A stretch of 64,000 bases of DNA from Crocodylus rhombifer (taxonomy: Eukaryota > Chordata > Crocodylia > Crocodylidae), in NCBI GenBank assembly GCA_038503035.1, contig JAVSML010019219.1, positions 62,001 to 126,000 on the forward strand. Reading direction: 5' to 3'. Under the pieces are notes generated by a model, which had not been told where the DNA came from, ran no database searches, and saw nothing but the letters and a program-made list of their open reading frames with translations. Positions within the stretch are counted from its first letter, which is position 1. Every line of letters begins with the position of its first letter. A program made the position numbers and the translations under genes. Below, one piece after another: positions 1 to 11,596 of this stretch.

Positions 1-700
1 TAGACATTTCATTGATTCCCCCATTATATCCTATGGCCAGATCTCCGAGGCGGCTCCAAAGCTTCGGCTGGATCAAGGTGGAAACCCGGTCTGGAGCTCT
101 GGATCAGATTGCAGCCATCCAAAGCGGCCAGATCCGAAGCCAGATCAGATCGCTGCCAACTCGCACAGTCCTACCACACACACTCTTCTTTCCACCCCCC
201 AGAAAAAAAATCCCTCGAGCAGCTATTGGAGCTCACAAAATTGGAGTGTCTTAAGCAGGGAAGCTTATTTTTTTTTCTCTCTCTCTCTCTCCCCTCCCCC
301 TTTCCTTGCTGGAATAGAATCATGGAGACACCGTGCTGTAATGGCTGCCAAAATGGCTGAATCCAGGATACATTGTAACCTATAGTAAGCTCAAGCTCAT
401 TTCAACAAATGGTGTGAAAGAACACACACAGAGTGGTTTATATTGTAAAAGCTACTTTTATATAGCTCCTTTTATCCCCAAAGATCCAATATTGCTCTGC
501 ATAATTTGCAAACTAAATACAGAAATGACTTCACCCACTTACAAAATGCAGCTGCCTCCAGGACAGCTGTTTTGATAAGATACAGCAATACAGGACAAGG
601 AGTATGTGTGTCCAGTTGTGGCTACAAAGGGGCTTTCAAAACTTGGATTACAAGCCCCTGTGTAAAATTCTGGCCATGACTCCAAAGTAGTGGTGTAACG
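1..700. other. Unassigned intergenic sequence
   Basis: No exon, RNA gene or recognised mobile element is visible here. The only local structure is a T-run followed by a CT-rich pyrimidine tract at about 267-303. The short open frames lack any recognisable domain and overlap each other on both strands, as expected by chance. Confidence 0.5.
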
Positions 701-710
701 TGCTTTAGGA

Positions 711-769
711 GGAAAAGGGGTTGGACTAGACGACTTCCTGAGGTCCCTTCCAACCCTAATTTTCTATGA
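711..769 (+). repeat. CR1 LINE 3'-tail fragment
   Basis: The sequence carries the characteristic end of CR1 3' UTRs: GGTTGGACTAGA, then a segment reading GAGGTCCCTTCCAACCCTA, then TTTCTATGA. The same block closes the long CR1 copies at 4,380-4,446 and 42,830-42,898. Only about 60 bases remain, so it is a severely 5'-truncated insertion, which is usual for CR1. Confidence 0.85.
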
Positions 770-1499
770 AAGCATCAGCCCAGATGTTCAACCTTTGGTA
801 GGCTGGAACTGCAGTTTCACCTAGAACTGGCTAGCATTTTTCAGACAAAAAACAGAAGTCTGTTGGAAAGTGCCCATTTGCTGAGTTATGGTTTATCTGA
901 AACCTGGCAGGTTCGGCACATTTTTGTTGGATTCAAGACAACGTGCAGAGGGATTCCTCTCGGGTCTGTGGCTCCAGGGCAAACCCACAAAGTACCAGCT
1001 GTCCATGGAGCAATCTACCTAGCAGCACTCTTGGATCTGCTGTTCTGGGATGGATCTGCTGGGCACATCATCCAGAGCTCAGCCTCCAACACTTCATGGC
1101 TTGAGGACAGATGGGTATGACAGGGTTTCTGTTGTGGACTTGGGAGTTTGAAAGTCCTGGGGGCCTGGCTACATTATGTGGCCCTCATCATTATAATAAC
1201 TCTGTTGGTAGAGCCTCTGTGGTGTGTACTGCATGCCAGCAGGAGACGGTTTTTTTCTTTGTTTTTTTCTGCCGGTTTAGCTATATTACCTTCCTGAATG
1301 CCACAATGTGAGCTGGCAGAAGTGGCTGTCTTCCATACCTGGGGTTTTGCTGGCACAGCAACTGAAGGTGTGTGTGATCTTTTCATGGCACTAGGTGATA
1401 TAGCAATGCCAGAAAAACTGGGTAGCATAGACTAGATCTGGGACAGAAGTGAGTCTGAAAACTCTGAGATTGTTCAAGTGGATTCCTGCATCAGAGCAA
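770..1499. other. Unassigned intergenic sequence
   Basis: No gene is supported. A T-rich run lies near 1,249-1,269. The right part may already belong to the poorly preserved 5' region of the CR1 copy that follows, whose exact start I cannot place. Confidence 0.4.
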
Positions 1500-1769
1500 A
1501 GACTCAGGGCCTGGGAGTCTTGGGATGTGCGCTCCCAGGGTCTGTAATTTCAGTGTAGTCTGCAGAGTAGGCCAACAAGGGAGCCACAGATCTTATTAAC
1601 TTCCTTGAGCAGCTACTGAGGATTAAGAATATCAGTTGCAGGGTTGGGGAGCATGTCTGATGAAGAGAGGGAAGAGCATCGTCACGGACAGGCCTGCTAA
1701 TCTATTGAGGAGAGCTTTAAACTAGGTTCACTGGGGGATGGAGACCAAAGCCCTGAGGTAAGTGGGGAA

Positions 1770-2658
1770 GTGGGAGACCTAGAGGAAGAGGAAGCAGGAG
1801 GGGGCCACAGGAGAGGTACTCTCATGCTTCCTGAGAAATCAGGGCAATCAATTAGTTATCTCAGGTGCTTGTACACAAATGCACAGAGCCTGGGATACAA
1901 GCAAGAAGAACTGGAAGTCTTTGCACAGTTGAGGGACTATGATGTGACTGGAATAACAGAGACTTGGTGGGATACTCGGATGTGTGGAGCACTGTCATGG
2001 GTGGGTACAAACTGTTCAGAAAAGGACAAGCAGGGGAAAAGAGGAGGGGGAGTTGTACTTTATGTAAAAGAGCCATATGATTGCTCAGATCTCTAGTATG
2101 AAGCTGGAGACAGGCCTATTGAGTGTCTCTGGGTTAGGGTCAGAGGGGAGAGCAACAAGGGTGATGTTGTGGTGGGGGTCTGCTATAGACCACCAGACCA
2201 GGAGGAAGCTAGTAAAAGTTTCCTGATCACCAGCCCTGGTTCTCATGGGGGACTTCAATCCCCCTGACAACTGCCAGGAGGACATTACAGCAGTGCTCAG
2301 GCAATCCAGGAAGTTTTTGGAGAGTGTTGGGGGCAACTTCTTGGTGCAAGAGCTGGAGCAGCTGACTAGGGGCCATACTCTTCTTGACCTGCTGCTCGCA
2401 AACAGGGAAGAATTGGTGGGGAATGTAGTAGTGGATGGCAACTTGGGCAGCAGTGACCATGAGATGATTGAGTTCAGGATCCTAAGGAAAGAAAGGATGG
2501 AGAGCAGCTGGGTAAGGACCCTGGACTTCAGAAAAGCAGACTGCGACTCACTCAGGGAACTCGTGGGCAGGATCCCCTGGGAAGCCGGTCTGAGGGGGAG
2601 AGGAGTCCAGGAGAGCTGGCTGTACTTTAAAGAAGTCTTACTGAGAGTGCAGGAATGA
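1770..2658 (+). pseudogene. CR1 ORF2 endonuclease remnant
   Basis: Two frame-shifted pieces together resemble the apurinic-like endonuclease domain at the N-terminus of CR1 ORF2. The first (1,770-2,096) has TNAQSL, TETWWD and GGGVVLYVK. The second (2,245-2,658) has GDFNPPD, LLDLLLAN and GSSDHEMIEF, which includes the late SDH motif of this fold. Between them the reading frame continues as CYRPPDQ-type sequence in a third segment after a stop at 2,094. In CR1 this domain nicks target DNA to start target-primed reverse transcription. The breaks make this copy non-functional. Confidence 0.85.
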
Positions 2659-2881
2659 ACCATCCCGATGTACAGGAAGACTAGCAAGTGTGGCAGAAGA
2701 CCAGCTTGGCTTACAGATAACTTTTCAGTAAACTAAATCACAAAAAGGAAGCTTATAAGAAATGGAAACATGGACAGATAACTAGGGAGGAGTATAAGAG
2801 CATTGTTTGGGCATGCAGGAATAAAGTCAGGCAGGCCAACTTGCAATTGGAAATGGAGCTAGCAAGGGATGTGAAGGTAAC

Positions 2882-3935
2882 ATGAAGGGTTTCTACAAGT
2901 ATGTTGGTAGCAAGAGGAGGATCAGGGAAAGTGTGGGTCCCTTACTGAATGGGGGAGGCAACCTTGTGACAGAGGATGCAGAAAAGGCTGATGTGCTCAA
3001 TGCTTTTTTGCCTCTGTCTTCACGAGCAAGGTCAGCTCCCAGACTACTGCACTGGGCAGCACAGTTTGGGGTGGTGAGCATCCCTCAGTGGTGAAAGAAC
3101 AGGCTAGGGACTGCTTAGAAAAGCTGGATGTGTACAAGTCCATGGGGCCAGATGGGATGCACCTGAGGGTGCTGAGGGAGTTGGCTGATGTGATTGCAGA
3201 GCCACTGGCCATCATCTTTGAAAACTCATGGTGATCAGGAGAGGTCCTAGATAATTGGAAAAGGGCAAACACAGTGCCAATATTTAAGAAAGGGAAAAAG
3301 GAAGATCAAGGGAACTACAGACCAGTCAGGTTTACCTCTGGTGTCTGCAAAAATCATGGAGCAGATCCTCAAGGAATGCATTCCTAAGCACTTGGAGGAG
3401 AAGGTGTTTAGGATCGGTTAGTTTGGATTCACCAAGGGCAAGTCCTGTCTAACCAACCTGATTGCCTTCTATGATGAGATAACTGGCTTTGTGGATGCAG
3501 AGAAACCAGTGGATGTGGTGTATCTTGATTTTAGCAAGGCTTTTGATACGGTTTCCCACAACATTCTTGTAGGCAAGCTAAGGAAGTACAGGCCAGATGA
3601 ATGGACTGTAAGGTGGAAAGAAAACTGGCTGGAGCATCAGGCTCAGAGAGCAGTAATCAATGGCTTGATGTTTAGTTGGCAAGCAGTATCAAGTGGAGTC
3701 CCCCAGGGATCAGTCCTGGGGCTGGTTTTGTTCAATTATTTTCATCAATGACTTGAAAGATGGCAGAGGGTGCACCCTCAGCAAGTTTGCAGATGACACT
3801 AGGCTGGAGGGAGTAGTAGATAAGATGGAGGATAGGGTTAGGATTCAGAGAAACCTAGACAAATTAGAGGACTGGGCCAAAAGAAATGTCTTGAGGTTCA
3901 ACAAGGACAAGTGCAAAGTCCTGCATTTAGGATAG
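2882..3935 (+). pseudogene. CR1 ORF2 reverse transcriptase remnant
   Basis: Frame-broken pieces encode recognisable non-LTR reverse transcriptase blocks: YVGSKRR with GPLLNGGG near 2,895-2,960, VDVVYLDFSKAFDTVSH near 3,510-3,560 (first catalytic Asp region), SSGVPQGSVLG near 3,690-3,720, and KFADDTRL near 3,783-3,810 (catalytic Asp pair retained). A frameshift near 3,735 separates the last two blocks. The copy is older and more degraded than the CR1 at 41 kb. Confidence 0.85.
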
Positions 3936-4028
3936 AAAAATCCCATGCACCAGCACAGGCTGGGGGCCAAGTGGCTGGGCAGCAGCTCTGCAGAAAAGGA
4001 CCTGGGGCTTACAGTGGACAGTAAACTG

Positions 4029-4038
4029 NNNNNNNNNN
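4029..4038. other. Assembly gap (10 N) inside CR1
   Basis: Ten Ns interrupt the CR1 C-terminal region. Sequence before the gap corresponds to the DSK segment and sequence after it to the YEERL segment. In the better copy at 41 kb these are about 81 codons apart, so roughly 240 bases are probably missing here. Confidence 0.9.
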
Positions 4039-4446
4039 TGACTTATGAGGAAAGACTGAGGGAACTGGGCTTATTTAGTCTAGAGAGAAGAGGAGACTGA
4101 GAGGGGACCTTATAGCAGCCTTCAGTTGGGTGGTTCCAAAGAGGACGGAGCTGAATTGTTCTCAGTGGTGGCAGATGACAGAACAAGGAGCAATGGTCTC
4201 AAGTTGCAACAAGGGACGTTTAGGTGGAATATTAGAAAGACTTTTCTCACTAGGAGGGTAGTAAAGCACTAGAACAGGTTACCCAGAGAGGTGGTGGAAG
4301 CGCCATCCTTGGAGGTTTTCAAAACCCAGCTGGACAAAGCCTTGGCTGGGATGATCTAGTTGGGGCTGGTCCTGCTTTGAGCAGGGGGTTGGACTAGATG
4401 TGACCTCCTGAGATCCCTTCCAACCCTCATTTTCTATTGTTCTGTA

Positions 4447-5095
4447 ATCTCATTCTGGGAGCAGGCTAGGGCTCTGGGTGAAGGGGCAGAGAGAGTCTGC
4501 TGACTCGCCCTTGCACCTAGACCAGATCAACTGATAACTCCAGCTTAGGCATGTCAAAGGTTGCCAGTTTCTTTAATGCAAAAGAGAGTTAGAAGGGGCT
4601 TGGCTGCACTCGGTTGTAGCAGGGTTGTTCCCTATTTTCCAGTCCAGTTCTACCTGAACAGATGAAAGTGGTCTTATTCCTCCCCCTGTGGAGATAATTC
4701 CTCTGTCCTCCGGCTGAAAGTCCTAGTAACAGGATCTAGTTGACATTCAGGCTGAATTTTCTTGTTCTCAGTTCATCCCATTACTCCCAGTTCCAACCCC
4801 TTGTACCACCCCAAGCAGTTCTCCTCCTCCTCCTCAAAGACCTGCAACAAGTTAATGATCTCTAGAAACAAAGACCGAGGAAAATACAGGCCTTTGATAA
4901 ACAAAACAGCCATTAGCTGGAGTAATTTTACAAGTTATTTTAGGCATCAGCTCAATTAAATAATAGGGAAAACTCGAGCAAAGGGCTTTAAATGCCACAT
5001 CTGGTTGGGAGTTGGAGTCTGTGTGCAATAGGTTACTTGGGCAGAACATGTTGTGAAGCTTAGGATGTGCTGATGAGATGGGCACACCCCCATGT
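4447..5095. other. Unassigned intergenic sequence
   Basis: Unique-looking sequence between two CR1 fragments. No splice-flanked open frame or structured RNA is recognisable. Confidence 0.4.
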
Positions 5096-5275
5096 GAATC
5101 ATAGGATTGGAAGGGACCTTGAGGCTCAGCCAGTCCAACCCCCTGCACAGATGCAGGATTCACAGTTCTTGTACTGCCCCCAGACAATTGCTTTTCCAGC
5201 CTCCTCTTGAAAACCTCCACTGAGTCTACAGCTCCCCTAGCCACATGCTGCACTCTCACCATGAGGTTTCCCCTG
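5096..5275 (-). repeat. CR1 LINE 3' fragment, antisense
   Basis: Reading the plus strand, the fragment starts with GAATCATAGGATTGGAAGG and continues with CCAGTCCAACCCCCTGC, the reverse complement of a CR1 3' end. The interior extends to about 5,275 and then fades. Confidence 0.85.
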
Positions 5276-7885
5276 AGACTTCCTGGGGGGGAGACACAAC
5301 CGATGCCTTGTGGACCTGCAGGGAACAGCCCTAGTGAAAATGGCAGGGTAATACTGATGGTGACTGGATGAAATGGACTTCAAAGTGTTCAGGGGCATCT
5401 CCTGGCCACTCTCAAGTATCAGTGAGAAGGGTCACACAAATATGAACAACATTTTGAGAGCTAAACTTGCATGCTCAATCCTTACTACCTCTTGTAACTG
5501 CATCAGAATTGAGGGGAAGCAATCCCTGCATCTCAGAGCAAGGAAGGAGACCTCTGCCCAGTGCTCTGCAGCCATCATTGGGATAAAAGGGGATTCTCAA
5601 AGGGCACTAATGAAGCAGAGATGGGAAAGCAGGAGGCAGGCTCTCGCCTCTCTACTTTGTTGCTGCCTAGTGCCCACCTTCTCTCATTTCGTGGCTAGCA
5701 GTCCTCCTATCCCAGCAAATACTATTCAATGCCACCCAGCCCTGGCAACTTTGGCCAAACAACAGCTGTGATCCTGGGAGAGGGGAATTGGCCCATAGGT
5801 GACTGATGGCTCATTTATTTTTCATGCCTGAACTCCATCCAGTGGCTAATGGAAACTTTTGCTGTTAGAACCTATCCTCTATCAGTGACTCTCAGCTTGC
5901 CACCCAGTTGGACTAAAATGGGTGCAGAGTCATTATTCCAGGGACGTTAGTGAAAGGGTCTGATGCTGAATTGGGTTGATGAGATGCAGGCCTAGGAGAG
6001 AGGTTGTAGTGGTTAGGGTGGCCTGGAGGAGACACCACATTGCAATTGCCCAGCACAGAGAGAGCCCTTGACTTGAGCATGCGCACCAGACAACAGGTAA
6101 CTTAGTGCCATGGGCAGATGGGATGGATATAGGCAGATGAAAGGGGGGCTATCAGGAGGACAGGAGAGCAGAGTTTTGTCTATACAAAGTCCTTTTCCAT
6201 TGCTGGGAACCCTACAGTGACCAACAGTCCCAAACGTTCTGGCACAGTCCTGAACTTTGGGGCTTTCCCAGGGTCTCCAGAGTCTCTGAAGCAGGAGTCG
6301 TCCCCCAGACCTGAACAGCCGGGCTTAGATTAGCTGATATGTCCCCCGTGAGTGCTCTTGTGTCACCAGGCATCATTCTGTCGCATTTGCTGTGAGCAGG
6401 CAGTCCGGTGCTGCCTGGTGCCATGTGGAAGCCGCTCTGCAGCCTCTGGTTTGGGAGGTTGCTGCAAGCTGTCCCTGAAACTGGAAGCAGCAGAGGTGTT
6501 CTCATGAGGCAGGGTACCTGGGCCAACTAGCTGTGCCCCCTGGCATAGCTGCTTAGCCTGCCTGCCGTGCTGCGGATGCTTCTGGCTCTAGAGGCCAGCG
6601 CAGAGTCCAGAACCACATTATACATTTTGTTCCCTGAGAGCAGTTCCCTTTTGCCTGATTTTACTGCTTGAAACCTCTATCAGAGCCTGACTGGCACTCC
6701 CCTGGCCCACGTCCTTCCAGCTCCTGTCCTAGAGGTGCCTTCCTCCTGTGACCCGCACTCCCCACTGCTGGCATATATGCCTGCATCACGCTGGGAACCT
6801 GCTCTGCCTGGAAGCCACCTGCCTGCTGCTCGGAGATCTTCTTCCCCATGACATACGCTCACCGTTTGGAACCAAAGGATCCCGAACTACAGGCTCTGCA
6901 GCTCATTTCATGCTAGAGGTACAGCGTGTAATTACACTGATGGAAAGGCAGTAGCTCTTGATTTTACACAGGGGCAAGTGGGGAGAGTGACTCACTCCTG
7001 TTTTGTACCAGAAAGAACAAGAGGGATGTGGCTCATGGACTACAAGTAGGCATTATGAGAATGCATCCTCCATGAAGCAGCCCCTTCAGCAATAGCTTGG
7101 GACAAAGTTCACTGGATCAGATCCCCTTCCGGTATCAATGGTTGCAGCATCATTGTCTTCCAGGGCTCTGCTAACCCACAGCAGCTGATGGTCATTTCAT
7201 TCCAGTGTAACAATTCCTCAGGAGCAGTTATTTCAATCTAGGTGGCCTTTCTTTGTGTGTTGGTGCACAATTGATGCTCTGGATGGAAGCTGCATTTCCG
7301 TCAGCTGTTTCACCCAAGATTTAAGGACCAGACTCTAAGCTGTTGTAAACAATTCCTTGGATTTCCCTGGCTTATACTGATTTACAGCAGCTGAGGAGGT
7401 CATCCTCATTTTCCATAACAGGCTTTAGTGTCATAGAGCTGCAATCTCGACTCAGAAGTCTTTGAAAGCTGCCAGGATCTCCAAACTCAGAGACTGAGTG
7501 TTTTTCATTTGAGGTAGTAAATAATGTATTAAATGATGAGCCTCAAATTGCTTTTCCTTGCAGAGTAAAAGATGAGATTTCCCAGCTCCATGCTGCAGAA
7601 CTTCATATGAATAATATATAAATAAAGTCAAGATGCAATGGATGCTGGTCTATCTGTGGGCTCCCTTTTCACTGGCATTCATCTATTGGGGCATCCAGAT
7701 GAGTGCTCCCTGCCAGCTGGCTTTCAGCTAGAAAGGAATGGAAGCAAGAGCTCAGATGATTTTTAAGGCCAAACAAACAAAAGCTAGGGATTATTTCTTT
7801 ATAGAGGAAGGAGATGCATATATATAAAACCATGACCTATATTTAATAGGGGGAAGGATACAGGCACAGGCACAAATTACAGAAC
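5276..7885. other. Unassigned intergenic sequence
   Basis: No gene or strong repeat is recognised. Open frames here are short, overlapping on both strands and without domain signals. Confidence 0.4.
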
Positions 7886-7955
7886 ATTATTTATTTTATT
7901 ACAGTAGCACGTGAAGTGCAAACAGAGGATCAGTGTTGCATTGGACTGGGACTGC
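7886..7955 (+). repeat. MIR-like amniote SINE, 5' part
   Basis: ATTTATTTTATTACAGTAGCAC followed by decayed sequence resembles the common 5' portion of a MIR/CORE-type repeat (a TTATT run, then ACAGTAGCACC). The same opening is seen at about 21,000. It is old and divergent. Confidence 0.4.
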
Positions 7956-8014
7956 ACACAGATGTGACAAGAGGCCACAGCCACAGGAAGCACACAACAT
8001 GGGCTGAAAGAAGT

Positions 8015-8398
8015 AGTGTTATCAAGTCCGGAGAAAAGAAGGCTAAGGGGGGATTTGATACCAGTCTTCAAATACATGAAGGGAGATTATAGAGAGGATG
8101 GAGACGGGCTGTTCTCTGTGGCTGCAGAGGACAGGATTGGGACCAATGGGCTTAAGCTGCAGCAGAGAAAATTTAGTCAGGAAGTTCCTCCTGATCTCTG
8201 ACCTACAAGGGTCGTCAAGCATTGGAACAGGCACCTTGAGAAGTTGTGGGATCTTCAACCTGCTCTTGAAAATTTCCAGTGATGGACAGACACTTGGCTG
8301 TGACAGGTTAGTCGAGGATGATCCTGCCTTGAGCAGGGGGGCTGGACTAGATAAGCTTGCAAGATTCTTTCCAGCCCCACTTTCCTGTGACCCTATAT
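8015..8398 (+). repeat. CR1 LINE 3' fragment
   Basis: The fragment begins in the last coding part of CR1 (AAGAAGGCTAAGGGGGGA, then a stretch matching the RGDL-YMKGDY region), passes through the 3' UTR (TGAGCAGGGGGGCTGGACTAGA) and ends after TTTCCAGCCCCACTTTCCTGTGA. It is clearly diverged from the copies at 4.4 and 42.8 kb. Confidence 0.9.
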
Positions 8399-9633
8399 AG
8401 GTTTTAATAGGGTCATTCACTAATGTGATTAATATTTAGGAGTCCACTCTCTCAGCTAGTGCAGCTCAGTCCATAGCTGGTAGACACTGGCATAGTTCCA
8501 CTGGAGGCCATGCAGATACATTTGTACACTTCAGCTGGGAATGTGCGTCAGGAGACACCGTACAGGAATGACCAAAACCAAGGGGCTATGCTATGTAATG
8601 GAGAAAGGACAGGCCCGGAAATCACCTTCAAAAGGCCTGTCTTAAAAAAAGAAACGAACCACTGTAAGTCACAGGAAAGCCCCTCTCCTCTCTCCAGCTG
8701 GGCCTTTTTACATGGCCCTCACATGTACTTCCATCCTTTTATGGCACCTCATCCCCAAATCTCATGCTCACAGGGAAGCAGGGAGGGAGCTCACTGGGAT
8801 AGGAGGGTACTATGTCTAACTTTTCCCAGAGCAGTAATCCAGCCTCTCAAAACAGCCCAGGCGAGATTTTGTCTTGCCTAACATAACTGAGCGAAAGCCA
8901 GGAGCTTTGCCCCCTCACTCATACCTCTGAGTACATGGTACCCCAAACCCCATGCCCCTCATCACCTGCTCCATCTAAGCCAAGGGCAAGGTTTAACCTG
9001 TGTCTTCAACAAGGAAAGCAGAGCTGGTGTTGCCCAAGCTAAAGGCCAAGGTCTATGCTGCATTAAAGTGTCACTACCTTGCTGCAAAACTCCCGGTATG
9101 GGCAGCACACTCACCACTCTTCTCAAGCGGAATAATCCTCCACTCTGCTGACAGTTACCCCTGACGGCACAGGCAGCTTAGTGCAGACATAGCTTAAATC
9201 CCAGAGCTAGAAACAGTCACTGACTTACTCACTTCTTACATGGACCAGCCAGTAAGAGGGACAGATAAGCATACTCAGTGTGGGTCATTCCTGCTCAAAG
9301 TCCAGTGTTGATCTTAGACTCCCAGTGGAGGTGGGGTGAGCACAGGGCCATAAGCACAACGCGGGTCCCCGGAACAACTAACCCATGGAGTCCAGTCACC
9401 TGTGTTCAGGAAAAGTCAGTACCAGCTCTAGCAGAAGGAAGCAAATCTTTCTCCTCCAACGCACCTGTGTGTGCAGACACCCAGCAGGAAACAGGCCGTT
9501 GCCCTGCAGCATGCACCGAAGGAGGAGGGAATCCATTTACATTAAGGTTCCTCAAGAGCTCAGAAGATGCAGAAGTGGGGTGGAGGTAATCCCATGCTGA
9601 GGGTCCTGTCCTTGCAGTTGCTGCTGGGCACTT
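8399..9633. other. Unassigned; possible 3' flank of the 9.6-kb exon
   Basis: If the minus-strand exon at 9,634-9,947 is real, part of this stretch would be its 3' UTR. I see no convincing polyadenylation signal close to the stop codon. Nothing else is recognised. Confidence 0.3.
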
Positions 9634-9947
9634 TCAGGCTTTCTTTGTCTTCCCCTCCTGGGAGGCAACCTTCCCAGTCACCTTCCTCTTGCCTGTGGCC
9701 TGCTCCACCCTGGGCAGAAGGAGGTAGGAGAGTAATGCAGCGATGCAGTAAGACAGCATGCCAGGATAGCCTCCTATGGCCAGGCAGATGGGCTGTGCAA
9801 TGGCAAAGAGGCAGAAGACATTAAGGGAAGCCCTAGAGTCCAAGGCCAACCTGCCACCTTCGCTGGCCCGAAGGACCTGGTAGAAATAGCACAGGGCAAC
9901 AGCCGGGTAGACAATAATGTCCACCATTTTTACCAGCTTTCCACAGG
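9634..9947 (-). CDS. Candidate terminal exon, unidentified membrane protein
   Basis: A minus-strand open frame that I do not recognise. From the Met codon at 9,925-9,927 it encodes 97 residues. Hydrophobic segments lie at about residues 3-20 (around PAVALCYFY) and 36-71 (around FCLFAIAQP and GGYPGMLSYC), so it could cross a membrane two or three times. The tail from residue 72 is rich in Lys and ends KTKKA, which loosely resembles a cytosolic ER-retrieval signal. The frame stays open upstream of the Met (C-G-K-L-V-K) to a good acceptor: a pyrimidine-rich CCCTGCTCCCAG lies just before position 9,947. That suggests a last exon of a multi-exon gene, with upstream exons at higher coordinates that I could not place. 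Hydrophobicity and the splice site argue for a real gene. The absence of a known homologue or an obvious poly(A) signal argues for caution. It points away from CPNE5 and lies 38 kb from it. Confidence 0.45.
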
Positions 9948-11500
9948 CTGGGAGCAGGGTTCAGGCTCTCAGGTTTTCCTTCAGTCAGTTAATCATTAAT
10001 GAGTGGGGGCTGTGCCCTCCACTGGCATGTATTATTCTCATTGCACTGATGCAGAAAAGTGATACCAGTTTTCCCCACTGAGGATTTGGCCCAAGAAGTT
10101 GATGGGTGCAAAGGGCTCTGGCACAGAAATAACTGCAGCTTTGAGGCAGCTTGCACAGGGGAAACAGCCATGGGTTAAATAACCAGGGTGAGCTGTTAGC
10201 TGCAGATGTAAGGAAGGCTGGAGGGGGCCGTCACTGTGCTTTACCTGGCATCTTACACTCCTAGCAGGATTTACATGAGTTGCCCGCTCACTGAAACAGG
10301 GGAAGAAACTATCATCAGCACAGCAGGCTTCTGAATCCCTATCTTTAAACACAGTGGGGAATGTCTCAAGGTTAGTGAATTTAGCTGTGACAGTTTCTTG
10401 TTATTAGGAGGATCCAAACAGAGGGGGTGTTACAAGGCTGCAGGACTCCCCATCTGGCTAGCACAGAGCTGGCTGCCAGACACTCACCTATTATCTGTCT
10501 AGCTGCCATCAGCTCGGGTGGGACGGGTCTCTGATTAGATCAACCAATCTCCTTCTGCTTCCCTTTTTCTATTGATCTGCCTATCCAGTCCCATACACAC
10601 CTCTCTCTTCCTCGTTCCGTGTACCCCAATATATCTCTACCCCCTGCCTATCCAGAGGTATATAAAAATATGGGGAGGTCAGGACTCTTGACCCCCCAGC
10701 TTAAGGATCTCTGACTCATTTCCCTGTGAATGTCATCCACCTGTAGTGATGTTCAGAATGTGATCACTGCTCTGAGATCTCCCCAAACTCATTTCATACA
10801 GGGAACCATAGATCCATCAGAGTGCCATAGCTGACAGCCTGGGCCTGGACTACCCCTTAGTCTGTAAACTCCACTCTTTGCAGCCGGCTAGTCACTTCAG
10901 ACCCTGGAAGTCTAATGCTTCTCTGTTCTCAGTAACTCTGATGCAATCAGTGTCATCCTAATATATGGCAACAGCCTGCAAATTGCTGCGTAACTATGGG
11001 AAAATCACCATGTAATTACCTCTTATTGGCTTTAGCTGTTACAGTGTCTTATAGAAAATGTAATTATTTTCCTGTGAGCTTTGAGTTGCAAATTATCCAG
11101 AGAAACTAAATACTCATGGCCCAGTGAAGTACACTGTGGAATCCAGTCTTTAATTGCCTTCTCGCATGAGGGGACACAGCCCAAAATTACACTTTCAGGA
11201 AAATAAAACCTAGCAGGAACCAGCACCCTGACTTCAGCTTCGCAGCAATGTCTAAGGCCAAAGGTAAACTCTAACATCACTCCCCTGGGAGCAATTAAAT
11301 ACAAGAATCTCCTTTCTTGCCACACTGTTGCAGCGACACCCTGGTGAAAGCCAGAATACCATTGCACAGGCTGCCTTAATCAATCCTTAATACATCTGGG
11401 CTTTGTGTGTCAGTGCCCCAACACTTTCAGATGCTTGAACATGTCAAGGTAAGCACTGAGGCAAAGGTGAATCAGGCTGAGATACTATCCAGCATCTGAT
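9948..11500. other. Unassigned; possible intron of the minus-strand gene
   Basis: If the exon at 9,634-9,947 is real, this is its upstream intron. No partner exon with matching hydrophobic content and clean splice sites is evident. Confidence 0.3.
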
Positions 11501-11596
11501 TTTACAGATGGGGAAATTGAAGCACGGAAGTGGGGAGAGAGACTTGCCCCAGACCACCCAGCAGGCCAGTGACAGCTGGGAATAGAAATCCAGTGT
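11501..11596 (+). repeat. MIR-like SINE, 3' half
   Basis: TTTACAGATGGGGAAATTGA, then ACTTGCCC, CCCAGCAGG and AGCTGGGAATAGAA follow the order of the conserved MIR/CORE-SINE consensus found across amniotes. Divergence is moderate. Confidence 0.65.

Larger units (their letters stand above)
1500..4446 (+). mobile_element. CR1 LINE, long but decayed copy
   Basis: This is a CR1 non-LTR retrotransposon in sense orientation. It shows an endonuclease region (about 1,850-2,480), a linker, a reverse transcriptase region (about 3,240-3,935), the C-terminal region after a small gap, and the standard CR1 3' end with GAGATCCCTTCCAACCCTC and a TTCTATTGTTCTG tail. Frames are broken by stops and frameshifts, for example a TAG at 2,094, a frame change near 2,230-2,245, and further breaks around 3,090 and 3,730. 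It cannot encode working proteins. The 5' boundary is uncertain: sequence around 1,690-1,760 resembles the CR1 region just upstream of ORF2, but earlier sequence is ambiguous. Confidence 0.9.

Noticed and set aside
2085..2687. 200-codon antisense frame
   Set aside because: It is the reverse-strand shadow of the CR1 endonuclease region.
7886..7900. Polyadenylation signal for the 9.6-kb minus-strand exon
   Set aside because: The reversed AATAAA falls in the TTATT run of a MIR-like repeat 1.7 kb from the stop, with an intervening CR1. It is probably coincidental.
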